This document shows positions 1-9,556 of a stretch of DNA of 41,395 nucleotides, piece by piece. The DNA comes from Desulfobotulus alkaliphilus (GTDB lineage: Bacteria; Desulfobacterota; Desulfobacteria; Desulfobacterales; ASO4-4), in the NCBI RefSeq assembly GCF_007830435.1, contig NZ_VLLC01000029.1, positions 1 through 41,395 of the forward strand, read 5' to 3'. Numbering within the stretch: the first letter of the stretch is position 1; the number at the start of each line of letters is the position of its first letter. A program made the position numbers and the translations under genes. Below the pieces are notes generated by a model. That model did no database searches, was not told the DNA's origin, and saw nothing but the letters and a program-made list of their open reading frames with translations.

Positions 1-190
1 TATTATACCTTCAAGGGGGCAAAACTAGCAGTTTTTTAAAATTTTTGAAAATTATTTTTAGCCAAAAACAACAAATAAAAACTTTAATCTCAAAGCCATA
101 CATCCAATTTTAGCACTTTGTATAACGTTTGTAGGTGTATAATTTATCGGGAATTTAGGAAACATTTATATAAGCAAAAAGAACTTCATA
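1..190. other. AT-rich intergenic end
   Basis: This stretch lies downstream of the HDOD gene, which reads leftwards. It is AT-rich with many A and T runs. I see no open frame with a ribosome binding site, no hairpin followed by a T-run, and no copy of the repeats found elsewhere in the window. Confidence 0.5.
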
Positions 191-2023
191 TTATTTTCTG
201 CTTTTATCAATGGCCATCAGGGTAAGATTTTTCAACCTGTACATCCACTCCTTCACCTCGCCGGAATAGCGCTGTGCCGACTCCCTGTTCCAGTCCACAT
301 AAATCAGCCCCACCACTTTTTTTTGCAGAATCAGGGGATAAAGGGCAAAGGATTTGGCAAAACCGGCTTTCAGATACCAGTCCGGCACCCTGCTGTTCCT
401 GTCTGCCTGATCCGTATCTTCCACCACCATATCAAATCCGGTTCGCAGTGCCTTATTAAAAATATCCAGCCCATCCTGCCGGAGGGGGAATGTAAACACA
501 CGGCTGAACTCCGCCATATCATCCCCAAGGACAAAACGGGGTTTCATAAGACCACTTGCCTTGTCCAGAATGCAGATGGCAATCCTTGAGAAAAAAAATC
601 CCTTATAGATTGTCGTAATAATCTGTAAAAGCACATCCCCCAGACGAAACTCCGCAGCCAGCAGTTTTTCAATGGCAAGAATTCTGTCGGCTATCCATGA
701 GGCCTGTATTTCCACCGGCGGCATCTCTTCTTCGGGCATATCCAGCGGAGCATCTGACTCCATTGATGCAAAAAGGCTGCCCACTCCCCTGTCAAACCGG
801 GTATTTGTCAAACGGATCTTCAGCACACGGGCATGCCTTTCCACCTGCTCCATGGCATGGGTCAGCAAAGACTCCGCATATGCCGCATCCATGGCAATGA
901 GGCCGCTGTAACGTTTTACAATTTCCTCTATTTTCAGTCTTCTTTCCCTGAGATCCGTGAAAGAATCCATATTGCACATCTCATAGGTAAAGGATGCCAC
1001 AATGCGTTTCAGGTCCCGGGTTGTCAGCTTTCCCCTGTCCTCAAATTCCTTAAAAGGATAAAGACCTTCCAGGATGGCTCTGGGAAACCCCCAGCCCATG
1101 GCAATTCCCCTGCCAATCTCACTGCAGGAAACCCCGAGCATTTTCTTGGCCACCTGATCCCTGTCCATCCGATGACGCATGGCAAAGATCTCCATTCTTC
1201 TGTAAACATCGGGCTTACAGAAAATCAGCACCTGTTCACCGATATCATAGAGCATACAGATAAGATGAAAGGAAAATTTTTCTCCATACCCTGCCTTCTC
1301 CGCCATCTGTCTGCCCATGATCCCCCGCATGAGGCTGGTCAGGGACCGCTCCTTCAGCAGATCACTTTTTGCAATATCCTGCATGAACTCAAACAAAAGC
1401 AGTGAGGATGCGGTTTCCTGTACAGTATCCGTACCCAGAACCACCATGGCTTCGGAAATACTGGAAATACCCTCCTTACCGAAGCGCCCGTAATATGCGG
1501 AATTCACCAGTGACAGTACCTTGGAAGCAACGGACACATCCTTTAGAATCACCTGGGCAATGTCATGGCTGGATGCATACTCTTTTTTTACAACCTCATT
1601 AATTTCGCTGATCTGGGCCATGAAGGTATGGAGAAAGCTGCCGGATCGCATTTGTTTATCAAGGCTTTCCAGTATCCCATCCAGCATTCCCTCATCTGCC
1701 GTTTCCTGAGCCCTGTCTTCTTCCCCCATAGCCTTCAGCGGGTCAGCCCCTTCCTGCTCCCCCCCTTCGCCAGCTTCATCAAGGACATTCAGTTCAGGGA
1801 TATCTGGAAGGCCAAGGGTATCCAGCACTATCCCCCCATCCGTTCCTTCCCCTGACGTATTCAGATCATTCAGCTCAGGCATATCCGGAAGATCAAGGGC
1901 ATCCAGCGCTATCCCACCATCCGTTCCTTCACCTGACACATCCAGGGCATTCAGCTCGGGAATGTCCGGTAAATCCAGTTTGTCAAGCTCAATACCGGAA
2001 CCTGTTTTACCTTCCTTCCCCAT
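191..2023 (-). CDS. HDOD domain signalling protein with C-terminal GAF-like domain
   Basis: A 610-residue cytoplasmic protein with no signal peptide or membrane segment. Residues 10-88 hold three tandem copies of a 25-27-residue acidic unit of the form LDxLxLPDxPELNxL, followed by an acidic linker. An HDOD domain (a metal-independent relative of HD phosphohydrolases) covers about 120-320, recognised by VASKVLSLVNSAYYG and the following helices. A GAF-like domain covers about 440-605 (CILDKASG, then LILQKKVVGLIYVDW). HDOD proteins usually act as regulatory scaffolds in signalling, motility or stress; the target here is unknown. The longest frame starts at a GTG at 2038, but I place the start at the ATG at 2023 because GGGGAG lies 7 nt upstream of it. 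It is divergent from the adenylate cyclase gene, with about 170 nt between them. Confidence 0.85.
   Translation of the reverse strand: MGKEGKTGSGIELDKLDLPDIPELNALDVSGEGTDGGIALDALDLPDMPELNDLNTSGEGTDGGIVLDTLGLPDIPELNVLDEAGEGGEQEGADPLKAMGEEDRAQETADEGMLDGILESLDKQMRSGSFLHTFMAQISEINEVVKKEYASSHDIAQVILKDVSVASKVLSLVNSAYYGRFGKEGISSISEAMVVLGTDTVQETASSLLLFEFMQDIAKSDLLKERSLTSLMRGIMGRQMAEKAGYGEKFSFHLICMLYDIGEQVLIFCKPDVYRRMEIFAMRHRMDRDQVAKKMLGVSCSEIGRGIAMGWGFPRAILEGLYPFKEFEDRGKLTTRDLKRIVASFTYEMCNMDSFTDLRERRLKIEEIVKRYSGLIAMDAAYAESLLTHAMEQVERHARVLKIRLTNTRFDRGVGSLFASMESDAPLDMPEEEMPPVEIQASWIADRILAIEKLLAAEFRLGDVLLQIITTIYKGFFFSRIAICILDKASGLMKPRFVLGDDMAEFSRVFTFPLRQDGLDIFNKALRTGFDMVVEDTDQADRNSRVPDWYLKAGFAKSFALYPLILQKKVVGLIYVDWNRESAQRYSGEVKEWMYRLKNLTLMAIDKSRK
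1760..1996 (-). repeat. 81-bp tandem repeat inside the HDOD gene
   Basis: Three in-frame tandem units (1916-1996, 1835-1915 and a shorter 1760-1834) encode the N-terminal LDxLxLPDxPELNxL motif of the HDOD protein. Units one and two also share the linker SGEGTDG. Being in frame, changes in copy number would lengthen the linker without breaking the gene. Confidence 0.85.
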
Positions 2024-2191
2024 TGCTTTTCTCCCCACGAATGATTTCAGTTTATTTTTTTAAATCTTACAAAAAATCAGCTGTAAAGCAGACAGACACA
2101 CCCACAGGATATGGACAAACCAAAAATCTTCCTGCAAAATCATTAAACCATGGTCTTTATCATAAAAAAGCAAAAAGACAGGAGATCTGCC

Positions 2192-4123
2192 ATGCAGAAT
2201 ATAAAGCGTATGGTGGAGCAGAATAAAAACAATTTTATTTTTTATAACATATCCCGGTTAAGGGAAATGCTACGCTATATGTCCCCGGCCCAACTCGCCC
2301 TTTTCATAGAAATTCCTTTTCTTATACACATAAATGACCCGGAATTTCCAGCCCATATTCCCTCTTTCAAGGGCCATCCCGGATTATGGCACTACGAAAA
2401 TTCAGGCATGGCAAAGGAGCTGCAAAAAAACAGACCTGAAATAAAAAAACATCTTTGCCTTCCATCACAAAATCCTCTGGTACAGGCACTCTATCACATC
2501 GGAAGTCTCGGAACCTTCACCCAGTCAGCCAAATCCGACTTTGACTTCTGGGTAATTATTGATCCCAGCCAAACAGACAGGCATCAGCTCTCTGCCTTTC
2601 AGGAAAAACTGCAGCGCATCACCACCTATGGTAAAAAAAAATTTTCCCAGGAAATCAGCTTTTTCATACATACGGCAGAAAAACTGCAAAAAAACATTCT
2701 GGATATGACAGATGAGGTCATGGCCAAGCCCCCTCCTTTTCTGATCAAGGAAGAATTTTACAGAACCTTTCTCATGATTACCGGCAAAATTCCGCTGTGG
2801 GCCATTCTGCCTCCCGGCCTGACAGATGAGGAAAAAAAAGTTTTTCGCAAATATACGGAGTCCTGTGAAGAATACCTTGATCTGGGCTGCCCCCCCGAAC
2901 CCCTTCCCCACCGTGTCATTCAGCAGGGACTTCTCTGGCAGATATGCAAAGCGTCGGAAGATCCTTCCAAGGCCCTGATTAAAGCCAGTATCACAGCCAG
3001 CTATCAGGGCAGCGGTCAAAAAGCAGCACTTCCTCTGCTCTGCAATGAAATCAGACAGAATTTCAATCATCCCCATATGGATGATTACACCAAAGACCCC
3101 TATGTAAAGGCCTTTGACAGGGTTCTCACCTTCCATGGGAAACGGGGAGACAGCGCAAGTCTGGCAGAAGCTAAAGTTGCCATCTTTTTCCGTTTATCCG
3201 GTTTTCCTGCCGTTGCCTTGCCGGAAGACGGTTCCCCCAAAAGAAAGATACTGAACCATTATGTAAAAAAATGGCAGCTGACCGCTCCCCGCCTCCAGAA
3301 ACTTCTGAATTATACGCTCTGGCATGAAGAGGAAAAAAAACTTCTGGACCAGGCCATGATCCGGACCATTGTCCGGCTGTATCTGCACTCCCTGGAAAAC
3401 GAGGGGGAAAAATCCCATGACAATGGAGATGGCCTCATCCTTGCCAACAAAGCCCGCTGCGTCATGCAACAGGACCAGAAAAACCGCCTGCCCCGCTCAT
3501 CCCTTTTTTTAAAAAGCCTTTCCTTCCCCTGTCTCGGCATAAAAATGCCGGAAAATCCGGATGCTCTCTGGTGTTTATGTGCCGGCACAAAACTATTGTT
3601 CTCTGATACCTGCCTGCTTCGGGTTCTGGGCTGGGCCATGGCCAACGGTATTTACAAACCGGGAAAAAACACCCTGAACATGCCGGGTGGTTTTAAAATC
3701 TTCGGTTCTCTGGAAAAGGAAGAAAACTGCACCACAATTTTTCTGGCTCTGCAGCCCTGGATGCCCATCTCCGATGAGGTCTTTCTTAAGGAACCTGTCT
3801 GGGAAAGAATCATCGTTGCCTTATACGGATCTCCTGAAAAGTATAAGGCAGGGCTTCTGCTACGCAATTCATGGGGAGAAATTTTCTTTGAAGCCCTTCC
3901 CCTTGCCCCGCTTGATACAGAAGAAGACAGGTGCTATCATCTGGCAATGAAAGTTCTGGAATACCATGGAGAAGACAGCCACTATTTTCTTTTTCATATA
4001 TCCCCTGAGGCCATGCCACAGACCATCGGGCGAATCAGAACCCTCATTGAAGATTCCCGCAGCATGAAAAAACATAAAGCCAAGACTCCCCTTCAAAGGA
4101 ACGTGCGCCTTGACATCATATGA
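2192..4123 (+). CDS. Class I adenylate cyclase (CyaA family)
   Basis: A 643-residue protein that probably makes cAMP from ATP. Residues 104-120 carry the class I signature GSLGTFTQSAKSDFDFW, matching the enterobacterial GSTxSxGQxxxSDLDxW motif. D116 and D118 match the metal-binding aspartates. EEFYRTFLMITGK and LGCPPEP further on also follow the CyaA catalytic domain. The region after about 400 still resembles the CyaA C-terminal part (LLRVLGWAMANGIY) but the protein is some 200 residues shorter than E. coli CyaA. The longest frame begins at 2150; the ATG at 2192 is preferred because AGGAG sits 7 nt upstream. The stop overlaps the next gene by 14 nt, so the two are probably translationally coupled. 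The family call is firm; activity and regulation are inferred. Confidence 0.85.
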   Translation: MQNIKRMVEQNKNNFIFYNISRLREMLRYMSPAQLALFIEIPFLIHINDPEFPAHIPSFKGHPGLWHYENSGMAKELQKNRPEIKKHLCLPSQNPLVQALYHIGSLGTFTQSAKSDFDFWVIIDPSQTDRHQLSAFQEKLQRITTYGKKKFSQEISFFIHTAEKLQKNILDMTDEVMAKPPPFLIKEEFYRTFLMITGKIPLWAILPPGLTDEEKKVFRKYTESCEEYLDLGCPPEPLPHRVIQQGLLWQICKASEDPSKALIKASITASYQGSGQKAALPLLCNEIRQNFNHPHMDDYTKDPYVKAFDRVLTFHGKRGDSASLAEAKVAIFFRLSGFPAVALPEDGSPKRKILNHYVKKWQLTAPRLQKLLNYTLWHEEEKKLLDQAMIRTIVRLYLHSLENEGEKSHDNGDGLILANKARCVMQQDQKNRLPRSSLFLKSLSFPCLGIKMPENPDALWCLCAGTKLLFSDTCLLRVLGWAMANGIYKPGKNTLNMPGGFKIFGSLEKEENCTTIFLALQPWMPISDEVFLKEPVWERIIVALYGSPEKYKAGLLLRNSWGEIFFEALPLAPLDTEEDRCYHLAMKVLEYHGEDSHYFLFHISPEAMPQTIGRIRTLIEDSRSMKKHKAKTPLQRNVRLDII

Positions 4124-5162
4124 CATGCCCATGCCATCCCGGTCCGCTTCCGATGCCAGTGCCCCTGTTCTCATACTCCATGAAGATCCCGTCATACTTG
4201 CGGAATTAACCCGTTCCGTAAATTCTCTGGGGTTTATCAACATCCTGCCCCTTAAGGATTCTGAAGAAGCCATGGAGGAAAGCAGGAGAAAAAAAATATC
4301 CTGTTTTATCTGTGCCTATGAAACAGAAAATATTGAGGGCCTGCGCTTTTTAAACCGGATACGGAAAAAACAGGATTTCATCTACACACCTTTTTTCCTT
4401 ACGGATGATCAGTTTACAAGCCTCAAGGTCATGAAGGCCGGTTATGCCGGTGTCAGTGGTCTCATTGTCCTCCCCTTTTCCACAAAAACCCTTCAGGAAA
4501 AGCTGTTTAAAAACATGGGGGTAAAAAAAGATCCCGTCATACAGAAAACAGAAAAACAGGTGGAAAAAGGGACCGCCCTCATCAATGCAGGCAAAAATGA
4601 AGAGGGGATCATGGAACTCAAATCCGTGCTGGACCAGAAGGAAGGACCGGAATACCACTACAACATAGGCTACATTCGAAGTATCCAGAAAAAATACCCC
4701 GAAGCCATTGATGCCTTTAAAAAGGCCACCCAGATGGACCGGCTTTTTGCAAAGGCCTATGAAGCCATGGCAAGGGCCTATCTTGCCATGGGCAGGGAGG
4801 ATCTTGCGGATACCTACATGCATCATGCCGCACAGATCTACATGGAGCGGGAACAGGATGGCCATGCTGAGGATATTTTAAAGGAAATGCTGGAACTCGG
4901 ATATGAGTCCCTCAACGTTTTCAACTCCCTTGGGATCATCTACAGAAAACGGGGGGACCACAAAAAATCCATGGCCCACTATACCAAGGCTTTAAAAATT
5001 CACCCCCATGAACCCAATATCTATTACAATATGGGCCGAATCTGTATGGATATGAAGGATATGGAAAAGGCAAGGGTCCTCTTTGAAAGGGCTGTGGCAA
5101 TAAAAAAAGACTTTAAGGAGGCACGACAGATTTTAAAAGCCATGGACCTTGGCATTCTCTGA
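4110..5162 (+). CDS. Pseudo-receiver protein with TPR repeats
   Basis: A 350-residue soluble protein. Residues 18-135 have a CheY-like receiver fold: an acidic pair in VLILHEDP, a Thr in FFLTDD (T98) and the VLPF end motif. Counting back from the conserved Gly of NIEGL, the phospho-acceptor position is A69 rather than Asp, and the usual Lys before PF is L121, so it should not be phosphorylated in the normal way. Residues about 150-345 are tetratricopeptide repeats (for example YHYNIGYIRSIQKKYPEAID and NIYYNMGRICMDMKDMEKAR). It overlaps the adenylate cyclase by 14 nt. The start used is TTG at 4110 with AAGGA 9 nt upstream; an in-frame ATG at 4125 is the alternative. It is probably a protein-interaction partner of the cyclase (inference from the coupling). 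Confidence 0.8.
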   Translation: MTSYDMPMPSRSASDASAPVLILHEDPVILAELTRSVNSLGFINILPLKDSEEAMEESRRKKISCFICAYETENIEGLRFLNRIRKKQDFIYTPFFLTDDQFTSLKVMKAGYAGVSGLIVLPFSTKTLQEKLFKNMGVKKDPVIQKTEKQVEKGTALINAGKNEEGIMELKSVLDQKEGPEYHYNIGYIRSIQKKYPEAIDAFKKATQMDRLFAKAYEAMARAYLAMGREDLADTYMHHAAQIYMEREQDGHAEDILKEMLELGYESLNVFNSLGIIYRKRGDHKKSMAHYTKALKIHPHEPNIYYNMGRICMDMKDMEKARVLFERAVAIKKDFKEARQILKAMDLGIL

Positions 5163-5309
5163 ACATGGCAGCAGTCATGGCGCTTTTTCCGCAGGCTTTT
5201 GCCGATTCATTTAAAAACGCTGCCCAGCCTTGACGAAAGCCTGTCCCGTCCCCATGTTTCACAATAAGATACATGTATCCTTCAACCCAGGACAAAAGGA
5301 GCTTACCCC

Positions 5310-5819
5310 ATGGCCACAGTTACCCTTCAAGGTTCCCCATTCCAGACATCAGGCAACCTGCCTGCAACAGGAAGCAAAGCACCGGATTTCACACTCACCT
5401 CAGCGGATCTGGGCGAAACAGGTCTTGAAAACTTTTCAGGAAAAAAACGGGTACTGAACATATTCCCAAGCATTGATACGGGGGTATGCGCTGCATCGGT
5501 CAGACGTTTCAATGCCGAAGCAGGAAAACGACCCGAAGCCGTTGTCCTCTGCATTTCTGCGGATCTTCCCTTTGCCCACAGCCGTTTCTGCGGCAGTGAG
5601 GGCTTAAAAGATGTTCATTCCGCATCCACCTTCCGCAACCCTGAGTTCGGTGAAGCCTATGGCGTCACCCTTACGGAGGGTCCCCTGCGGGGGCTTCTGG
5701 CCCGTGCGGTGGTGATCATTGATAAGGACGGCAGGGTGGCCTATACGGAACTTGTGCCGGAAATCGGTCAGGACCCCAACTTTGATGCGGCACTGGAAGC
5801 ACTGGACGCACTGGCATAA
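5310..5819 (+). CDS. tpx: Thiol peroxidase
   Basis: A 169-residue atypical 2-Cys peroxiredoxin that reduces hydrogen and organic peroxides with electrons from thioredoxin, in the cytoplasm. The peroxidatic Cys is C60 in [16 protein letters not shown] and the resolving Cys is C94 in [10 protein letters not shown], the spacing typical of Tpx. Length is normal for the family. AAGGAG lies 8 nt before the ATG. It follows the TPR gene after about 150 nt, so it probably has its own promoter, though I could not pick one with confidence. An antioxidant enzyme of this kind fits an anaerobe exposed to occasional oxygen. Confidence 0.93.
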   Translation: MATVTLQGSPFQTSGNLPATGSKAPDFTLTSADLGETGLENFSGKKRVLNIFPSIDTGVCAASVRRFNAEAGKRPEAVVLCISADLPFAHSRFCGSEGLKDVHSASTFRNPEFGEAYGVTLTEGPLRGLLARAVVIIDKDGRVAYTELVPEIGQDPNFDAALEALDALA

Positions 5820-5911
5820 AAGACAGCATGGGTAATAAACCTGCGTCCGTCGTGGTCTGAAAGGGCAGGCAAGGCAGGTATCTTGAATCCGTGCGATGAT
5901 TCCCAGACACA

Positions 5912-5946
5912 GGTTCGTTCCCCGGACTCCATCCGGGGGACGAACC
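5912..5946. terminator. Hairpin between convergent tpx and Rnk-like genes
   Basis: GGTTCGTTCCCCGGA at 5912-5926 pairs with TCCGGGGGACGAACC at 5932-5946: a 15-bp stem with one G-T pair and a 5-nt loop. It lies between the stop codons of two convergent genes, where a two-way terminator is expected. There is no long T-run on either side, so it may instead be an mRNA-end stabiliser. Confidence 0.5.
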
Positions 5947-5954
5947 ATGAAATT

Positions 5955-6371
5955 TCACAGATGATAATCCCCTGCCGCTTCCGGCTGATACAAAAGAGCC
6001 TCCACCTTCAGCCGCTTTTCCCCATCCTGTGTGGGCCAGGTAACCACATCTCCCACACAAAGACCGATCATGGCAATCCCTGCGGGTGCCAGAATGGAAA
6101 TCCGGTTCTGGGCAATATCCGCCTTGCCGGGAAAAACCAGGGTCCATTCCGCTTCCTTTTCCGTTGCCAGATCCTTTAAAAGAACCTTTGAGTTCATGGT
6201 AATGACATCCGCAGGAACCTCCTGGGGCTCCACGATTTCACAACGATCCAGCTCATCCATCAGCCGCTCCAGATGTTCCCCCAGCTTTCCCCGCTTATCC
6301 GTGGCTTCCACCAGACGTTCCAGACGTTCCAGATCCTTTTCCGTAATATAAATTTTTCTTTCCTGAGCCAT
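5955..6371 (-). CDS. Rnk/GreA-type RNA polymerase-binding regulator
   Basis: A 138-residue protein. The N-terminal 50 residues are charged and helical (EKDLERLERLVEATDKRG), like the short coiled coil of Rnk. Residues 52-130 match the GreA/GreB C-terminal FKBP-like domain (ISILAPAGIAMIGLCVGDVV). Rnk-type proteins bind RNA polymerase near the secondary channel and compete with Gre factors; the name nucleoside diphosphate kinase regulator is historical. The longest frame runs 38 codons further upstream, but a strong GGAGG lies 7 nt before the ATG at 6371, so I use that. The coiled coil is shorter than in GreA, which argues for Rnk rather than a true cleavage factor. Confidence 0.85.
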   Translation of the reverse strand: MAQERKIYITEKDLERLERLVEATDKRGKLGEHLERLMDELDRCEIVEPQEVPADVITMNSKVLLKDLATEKEAEWTLVFPGKADIAQNRISILAPAGIAMIGLCVGDVVTWPTQDGEKRLKVEALLYQPEAAGDYHL

Positions 6372-6520
6372 TTCATATCCTCCTTCCACCCAAAAGGGGC
6401 GAGCAGAAAAACAAACGGCGATTTTCCAGCAGTCCGAAACCTTCTGAAAAACCACCGCAGAGCGGGCAGACCTGAGATCTGACATGCACCGCTTTCCTTA
6501 TCTGTAAAACACTGAAAACG

Positions 6521-6548
6521 ATATTATCAGAAACGTCACAAAGGTAAA
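6521..6548 (-). promoter_or_regulatory. Possible promoter for the Rnk-like gene
   Basis: On the minus strand TTTACC (6543-6548) and TAATAT (6521-6526) are 16 nt apart, in the gap between the end of the peptidase gene and the Rnk-like start about 150 nt downstream. This is a pattern match to sigma70 elements only. Confidence 0.35.
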
Positions 6549-6577
6549 GCCGCCATCATTTTTCCACCCATTGCCCA

Positions 6578-9556
6578 TCAGATTCTATGGGATACCAGTG
6601 GCGGATTCACTTCTTCCTTTGCCAGAATATCCTCACCCGTAATAACCGCCACTCCCTGCAGTATCCTGTCTTTCACAAAGATACGGGAAGCCACCTCGCA
6701 TACGGCATTTCTGTTCACCTGCAGCAGACGTTCCTTAAACCGCACTCTGGCCCCATCGGAAAGACCTGCCAGATTCCGCATAAAAGCCTTTCTGGCTGCG
6801 GCAGAGGGCGTATCCGGCCTGTCAATTTCAGAACACACCTGTAAAATGGCCTCGTTAATGTCCCTCTCATCAAAGTGGCCCGAAGCCAGAAAATCTGCTG
6901 CAGATGCAAAAACATCCAGGGTTCTTCTGATATGGGGATCTCTGTAGGAGGCCATGGCAAAAACACCTTCTTCGGCATTGAAAAGGGCAAAACCACCATA
7001 GGCCCCGCCTTTTTCCCGGATTTCCCTGTGCAGATACGCCGAGCGCAGCAGCTTGGCAATCACGGCCAGTACAGGCGCATCGGGATGATCCATTCCGGGA
7101 GTATCCAGAGCTGAGGCCACAAAATTCACCGCCGTTGCCGTTGTCCAGGCTTCACGGATACCTTCTCCGGACATTTCCGAAGACCGGGACGAGGTGAAAG
7201 TGAGAGCGCCCTTGCTTCCCAGATTCCCCTGAAGGGTTTCCAGTCCTTTACGGGCCCCATCCCGGATATCCTTTTCCGATACAAGGGCTGCACGGAGATT
7301 GTTCCCTGTAAAAATCTTTTCCGCCATATCCCTGAAATCATTTTGCAGACGGTTCAGGATATCATCCTTACCGGCCTTGATCTGATCCGTGATCTCTTTG
7401 ATGCGCCTGAGCTGATGTACCCCTCCCCACTCTTCGGAAAGGGCACAGCCGGGGCTTAAGTTTCTTGAGGCAAGGGAAATGGCCAGACGATGACCACTCT
7501 GCACCACGGCAGATTCCATGGCTGCCCTGTATTCAAACAAAAGCTTTTTCAAGCGCTCCGTATCAGAAAAATCATAGGATACGGTAAAATCTTCCAGAAG
7601 CTCCAGCATGGGCGAGAGGTTTCTCTCCAGTGCCTTGGCCGAAAGGGTGATAAAGGGAGACAGCCTGCCATCATCCATACGGGTACGGGCATGGCCCATG
7701 GCTCCGATTCCCCCCGTGCAGGCGTCCACCCTGCGGGCCACAGCCACATAATCCATCTTCTTTGTACCCATACGGGTAAGAACGTGGGAAAACAAAGGCA
7801 CAAGGGCCTCTTTTTCCGGTTCCAGCCCCGCAAGGCCAAAGGCCAGATTCACATAAACAATGCCGGATGTTGCCGCATCGTAACACATAAGGCTCCCCTG
7901 CTGTTCAAGGGGATCTACAATGCGGATTCCCGGATCAATATCTTCACGGTCAAGGGTGGGCAGAACGGAAAGGTCTTCTTCGGCCTCCTGAAGGTTCTTC
8001 AGTATTTCCGCCTCCTCAAGAATTCTCTTCTTTTCTTCTTCCTGAAGGGATGCAGCAAGGGCGTCCAGTTCCCTGCGCTCCTTTTCATCCATGAGGCGCT
8101 GTTTTTCCGTATCCGGGGCCAGAATATAAAGCACCCTGTGGGGATTTTCCAGAAGGTAGTGACGGATCAGATTTTCAAAATACCCCCTGTCCAGCTCACT
8201 GCGGATGGCTTCAAGATCCTCTTCAAACTGAATCACCTTCAGAGGATCGCCCCCATGGAACCAGGTACCTGCCATGCCCATGATCATTTTGAGACCATAG
8301 GGATAGGGACTGTTGGAAATCTCCTTTTTCTGAAATTCCAGCTGATGAATGGCCGCTTCCGCAAGCTCCCTTTCAATCCCCTTTTCCGCAAGGGCCTTCA
8401 GGGTATCCATGATCAGCGTCTCCAGTGCCGCCGCATCCGCTTCTGCCATTCCCTTCATGCCGCAGCAAAAAGCCGTATCCCTGTTGTCACCGTCAAACCC
8501 CGCACCGTCACAGATGGCCGTTCCCAGTCCGGAATCCATGAGGGCTTTACGCAGAGGCGCTCCCGCATTCCCCAGAAGAATCTGCTCCAGAAGAACAAAT
8601 CCCAGCACAGAACGGGTATCCAGAATATCCGGCGTCAGCCATGCAAGGGCTGCCTGACATTCCCTTTCAAGATGCGGCCCTGCAATGGCAGGATAGGTTT
8701 CCCGGATCTTTCTGGGGCTTTCCCATCTGGGTTGGGAAGGCACATCGGTTTTGGGATCCAGACGTGTAAAACGGGAGAGCACTTCTTTTTCAATCACTGC
8801 CAGATGATCTTTCAGGGGCATGTTGCCGTAGGTGAAAAACCAGGCGTTGCTGGGATGGTAATGACGGCTGTGAAAGGCCAGCAGGTCTTCATGGGTCAGC
8901 TCAGGAATAAAGGCCGGGTCACCACCGGAGTTATGCCCATAGGTCACATTCGGATACAGGGCTTTGAGCAGCCCCCGGCCCATGATCTGGGAAGGTGAGC
9001 TCATGGCACCCTTCATTTCATTGTACACAACCCCCATACGCTGCAGAATACCTTCTTCATCAAACTCCAGACGGTGTCCCTCCTGCCGGAAACTTAAGAC
9101 ATCCAGTTTCGGGAAAAAGGCCGCATCCAGATAAACCCCCAAAAGATTGTAAAAATCTTTCCTGTTCTGGGTGGCAAAGGGATACATGGTCCAGTCCGAG
9201 GCCGTAAAGGCATTCATGAAGGTATTGAGACTGCGCTTGATCATGGAAAAAAAAGGATCCCGCACCGGATACCGGGCAGAACCGCAGAGGGCCGTATGCT
9301 CCAGAATGTGAGCCACACCCGTTTCATCCGCAGGTACGGTTTTAAAACCTACGGCAAAGGTGTTTTCACTGTCATCACAGGCGATATGCACATGCCGTGC
9401 ACCCGTTGATTCATGCTCCAGAGCATAGTATTCTCCCCGGATCTCCGGAAGAGAGGCTGTTTTTTTTACAATATAACCGCCAATGCGCTGGCCTTCACAT
9501 AAACCATTTATATCTCTATCTTTTATCATATCCATGAAAAAAGAAAATCCTTTCAT
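6578..9556 (-). CDS. Presequence-protease-like M16C zinc metallopeptidase
   Basis: A 992-residue protein of the PreP/falcilysin (M16C) group, which degrades short unstructured peptides inside a closed two-half chamber. The inverted zinc motif HxxEH is at H83-E86-H87 in HILEHTALCGSARYPVRDPF, the sequence typical of M16C. The long central linker with a coiled-coil hinge is present around 490-530 (KEEKKR-rich), as is a second non-catalytic half. Length equals full-size PreP. No signal peptide is seen, so it is probably cytoplasmic. The start is uncertain: the ATG at 9556 has no clear ribosome site, while an ATG at 9535 has AAAGGA about 12 nt upstream. It stands alone, with a repeat-rich gap upstream. 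Confidence 0.9.
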   Translation of the reverse strand: MKGFSFFMDMIKDRDINGLCEGQRIGGYIVKKTASLPEIRGEYYALEHESTGARHVHIACDDSENTFAVGFKTVPADETGVAHILEHTALCGSARYPVRDPFFSMIKRSLNTFMNAFTASDWTMYPFATQNRKDFYNLLGVYLDAAFFPKLDVLSFRQEGHRLEFDEEGILQRMGVVYNEMKGAMSSPSQIMGRGLLKALYPNVTYGHNSGGDPAFIPELTHEDLLAFHSRHYHPSNAWFFTYGNMPLKDHLAVIEKEVLSRFTRLDPKTDVPSQPRWESPRKIRETYPAIAGPHLERECQAALAWLTPDILDTRSVLGFVLLEQILLGNAGAPLRKALMDSGLGTAICDGAGFDGDNRDTAFCCGMKGMAEADAAALETLIMDTLKALAEKGIERELAEAAIHQLEFQKKEISNSPYPYGLKMIMGMAGTWFHGGDPLKVIQFEEDLEAIRSELDRGYFENLIRHYLLENPHRVLYILAPDTEKQRLMDEKERRELDALAASLQEEEKKRILEEAEILKNLQEAEEDLSVLPTLDREDIDPGIRIVDPLEQQGSLMCYDAATSGIVYVNLAFGLAGLEPEKEALVPLFSHVLTRMGTKKMDYVAVARRVDACTGGIGAMGHARTRMDDGRLSPFITLSAKALERNLSPMLELLEDFTVSYDFSDTERLKKLLFEYRAAMESAVVQSGHRLAISLASRNLSPGCALSEEWGGVHQLRRIKEITDQIKAGKDDILNRLQNDFRDMAEKIFTGNNLRAALVSEKDIRDGARKGLETLQGNLGSKGALTFTSSRSSEMSGEGIREAWTTATAVNFVASALDTPGMDHPDAPVLAVIAKLLRSAYLHREIREKGGAYGGFALFNAEEGVFAMASYRDPHIRRTLDVFASAADFLASGHFDERDINEAILQVCSEIDRPDTPSAAARKAFMRNLAGLSDGARVRFKERLLQVNRNAVCEVASRIFVKDRILQGVAVITGEDILAKEEVNPPLVSHRI

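Noticed and set aside
7490-8998. A 502-codon plus-strand frame opposite the M16C peptidase
   Set aside because: It is the antisense shadow of a well-supported 992-residue peptidase with its zinc motif, and its own translation shows no domain.
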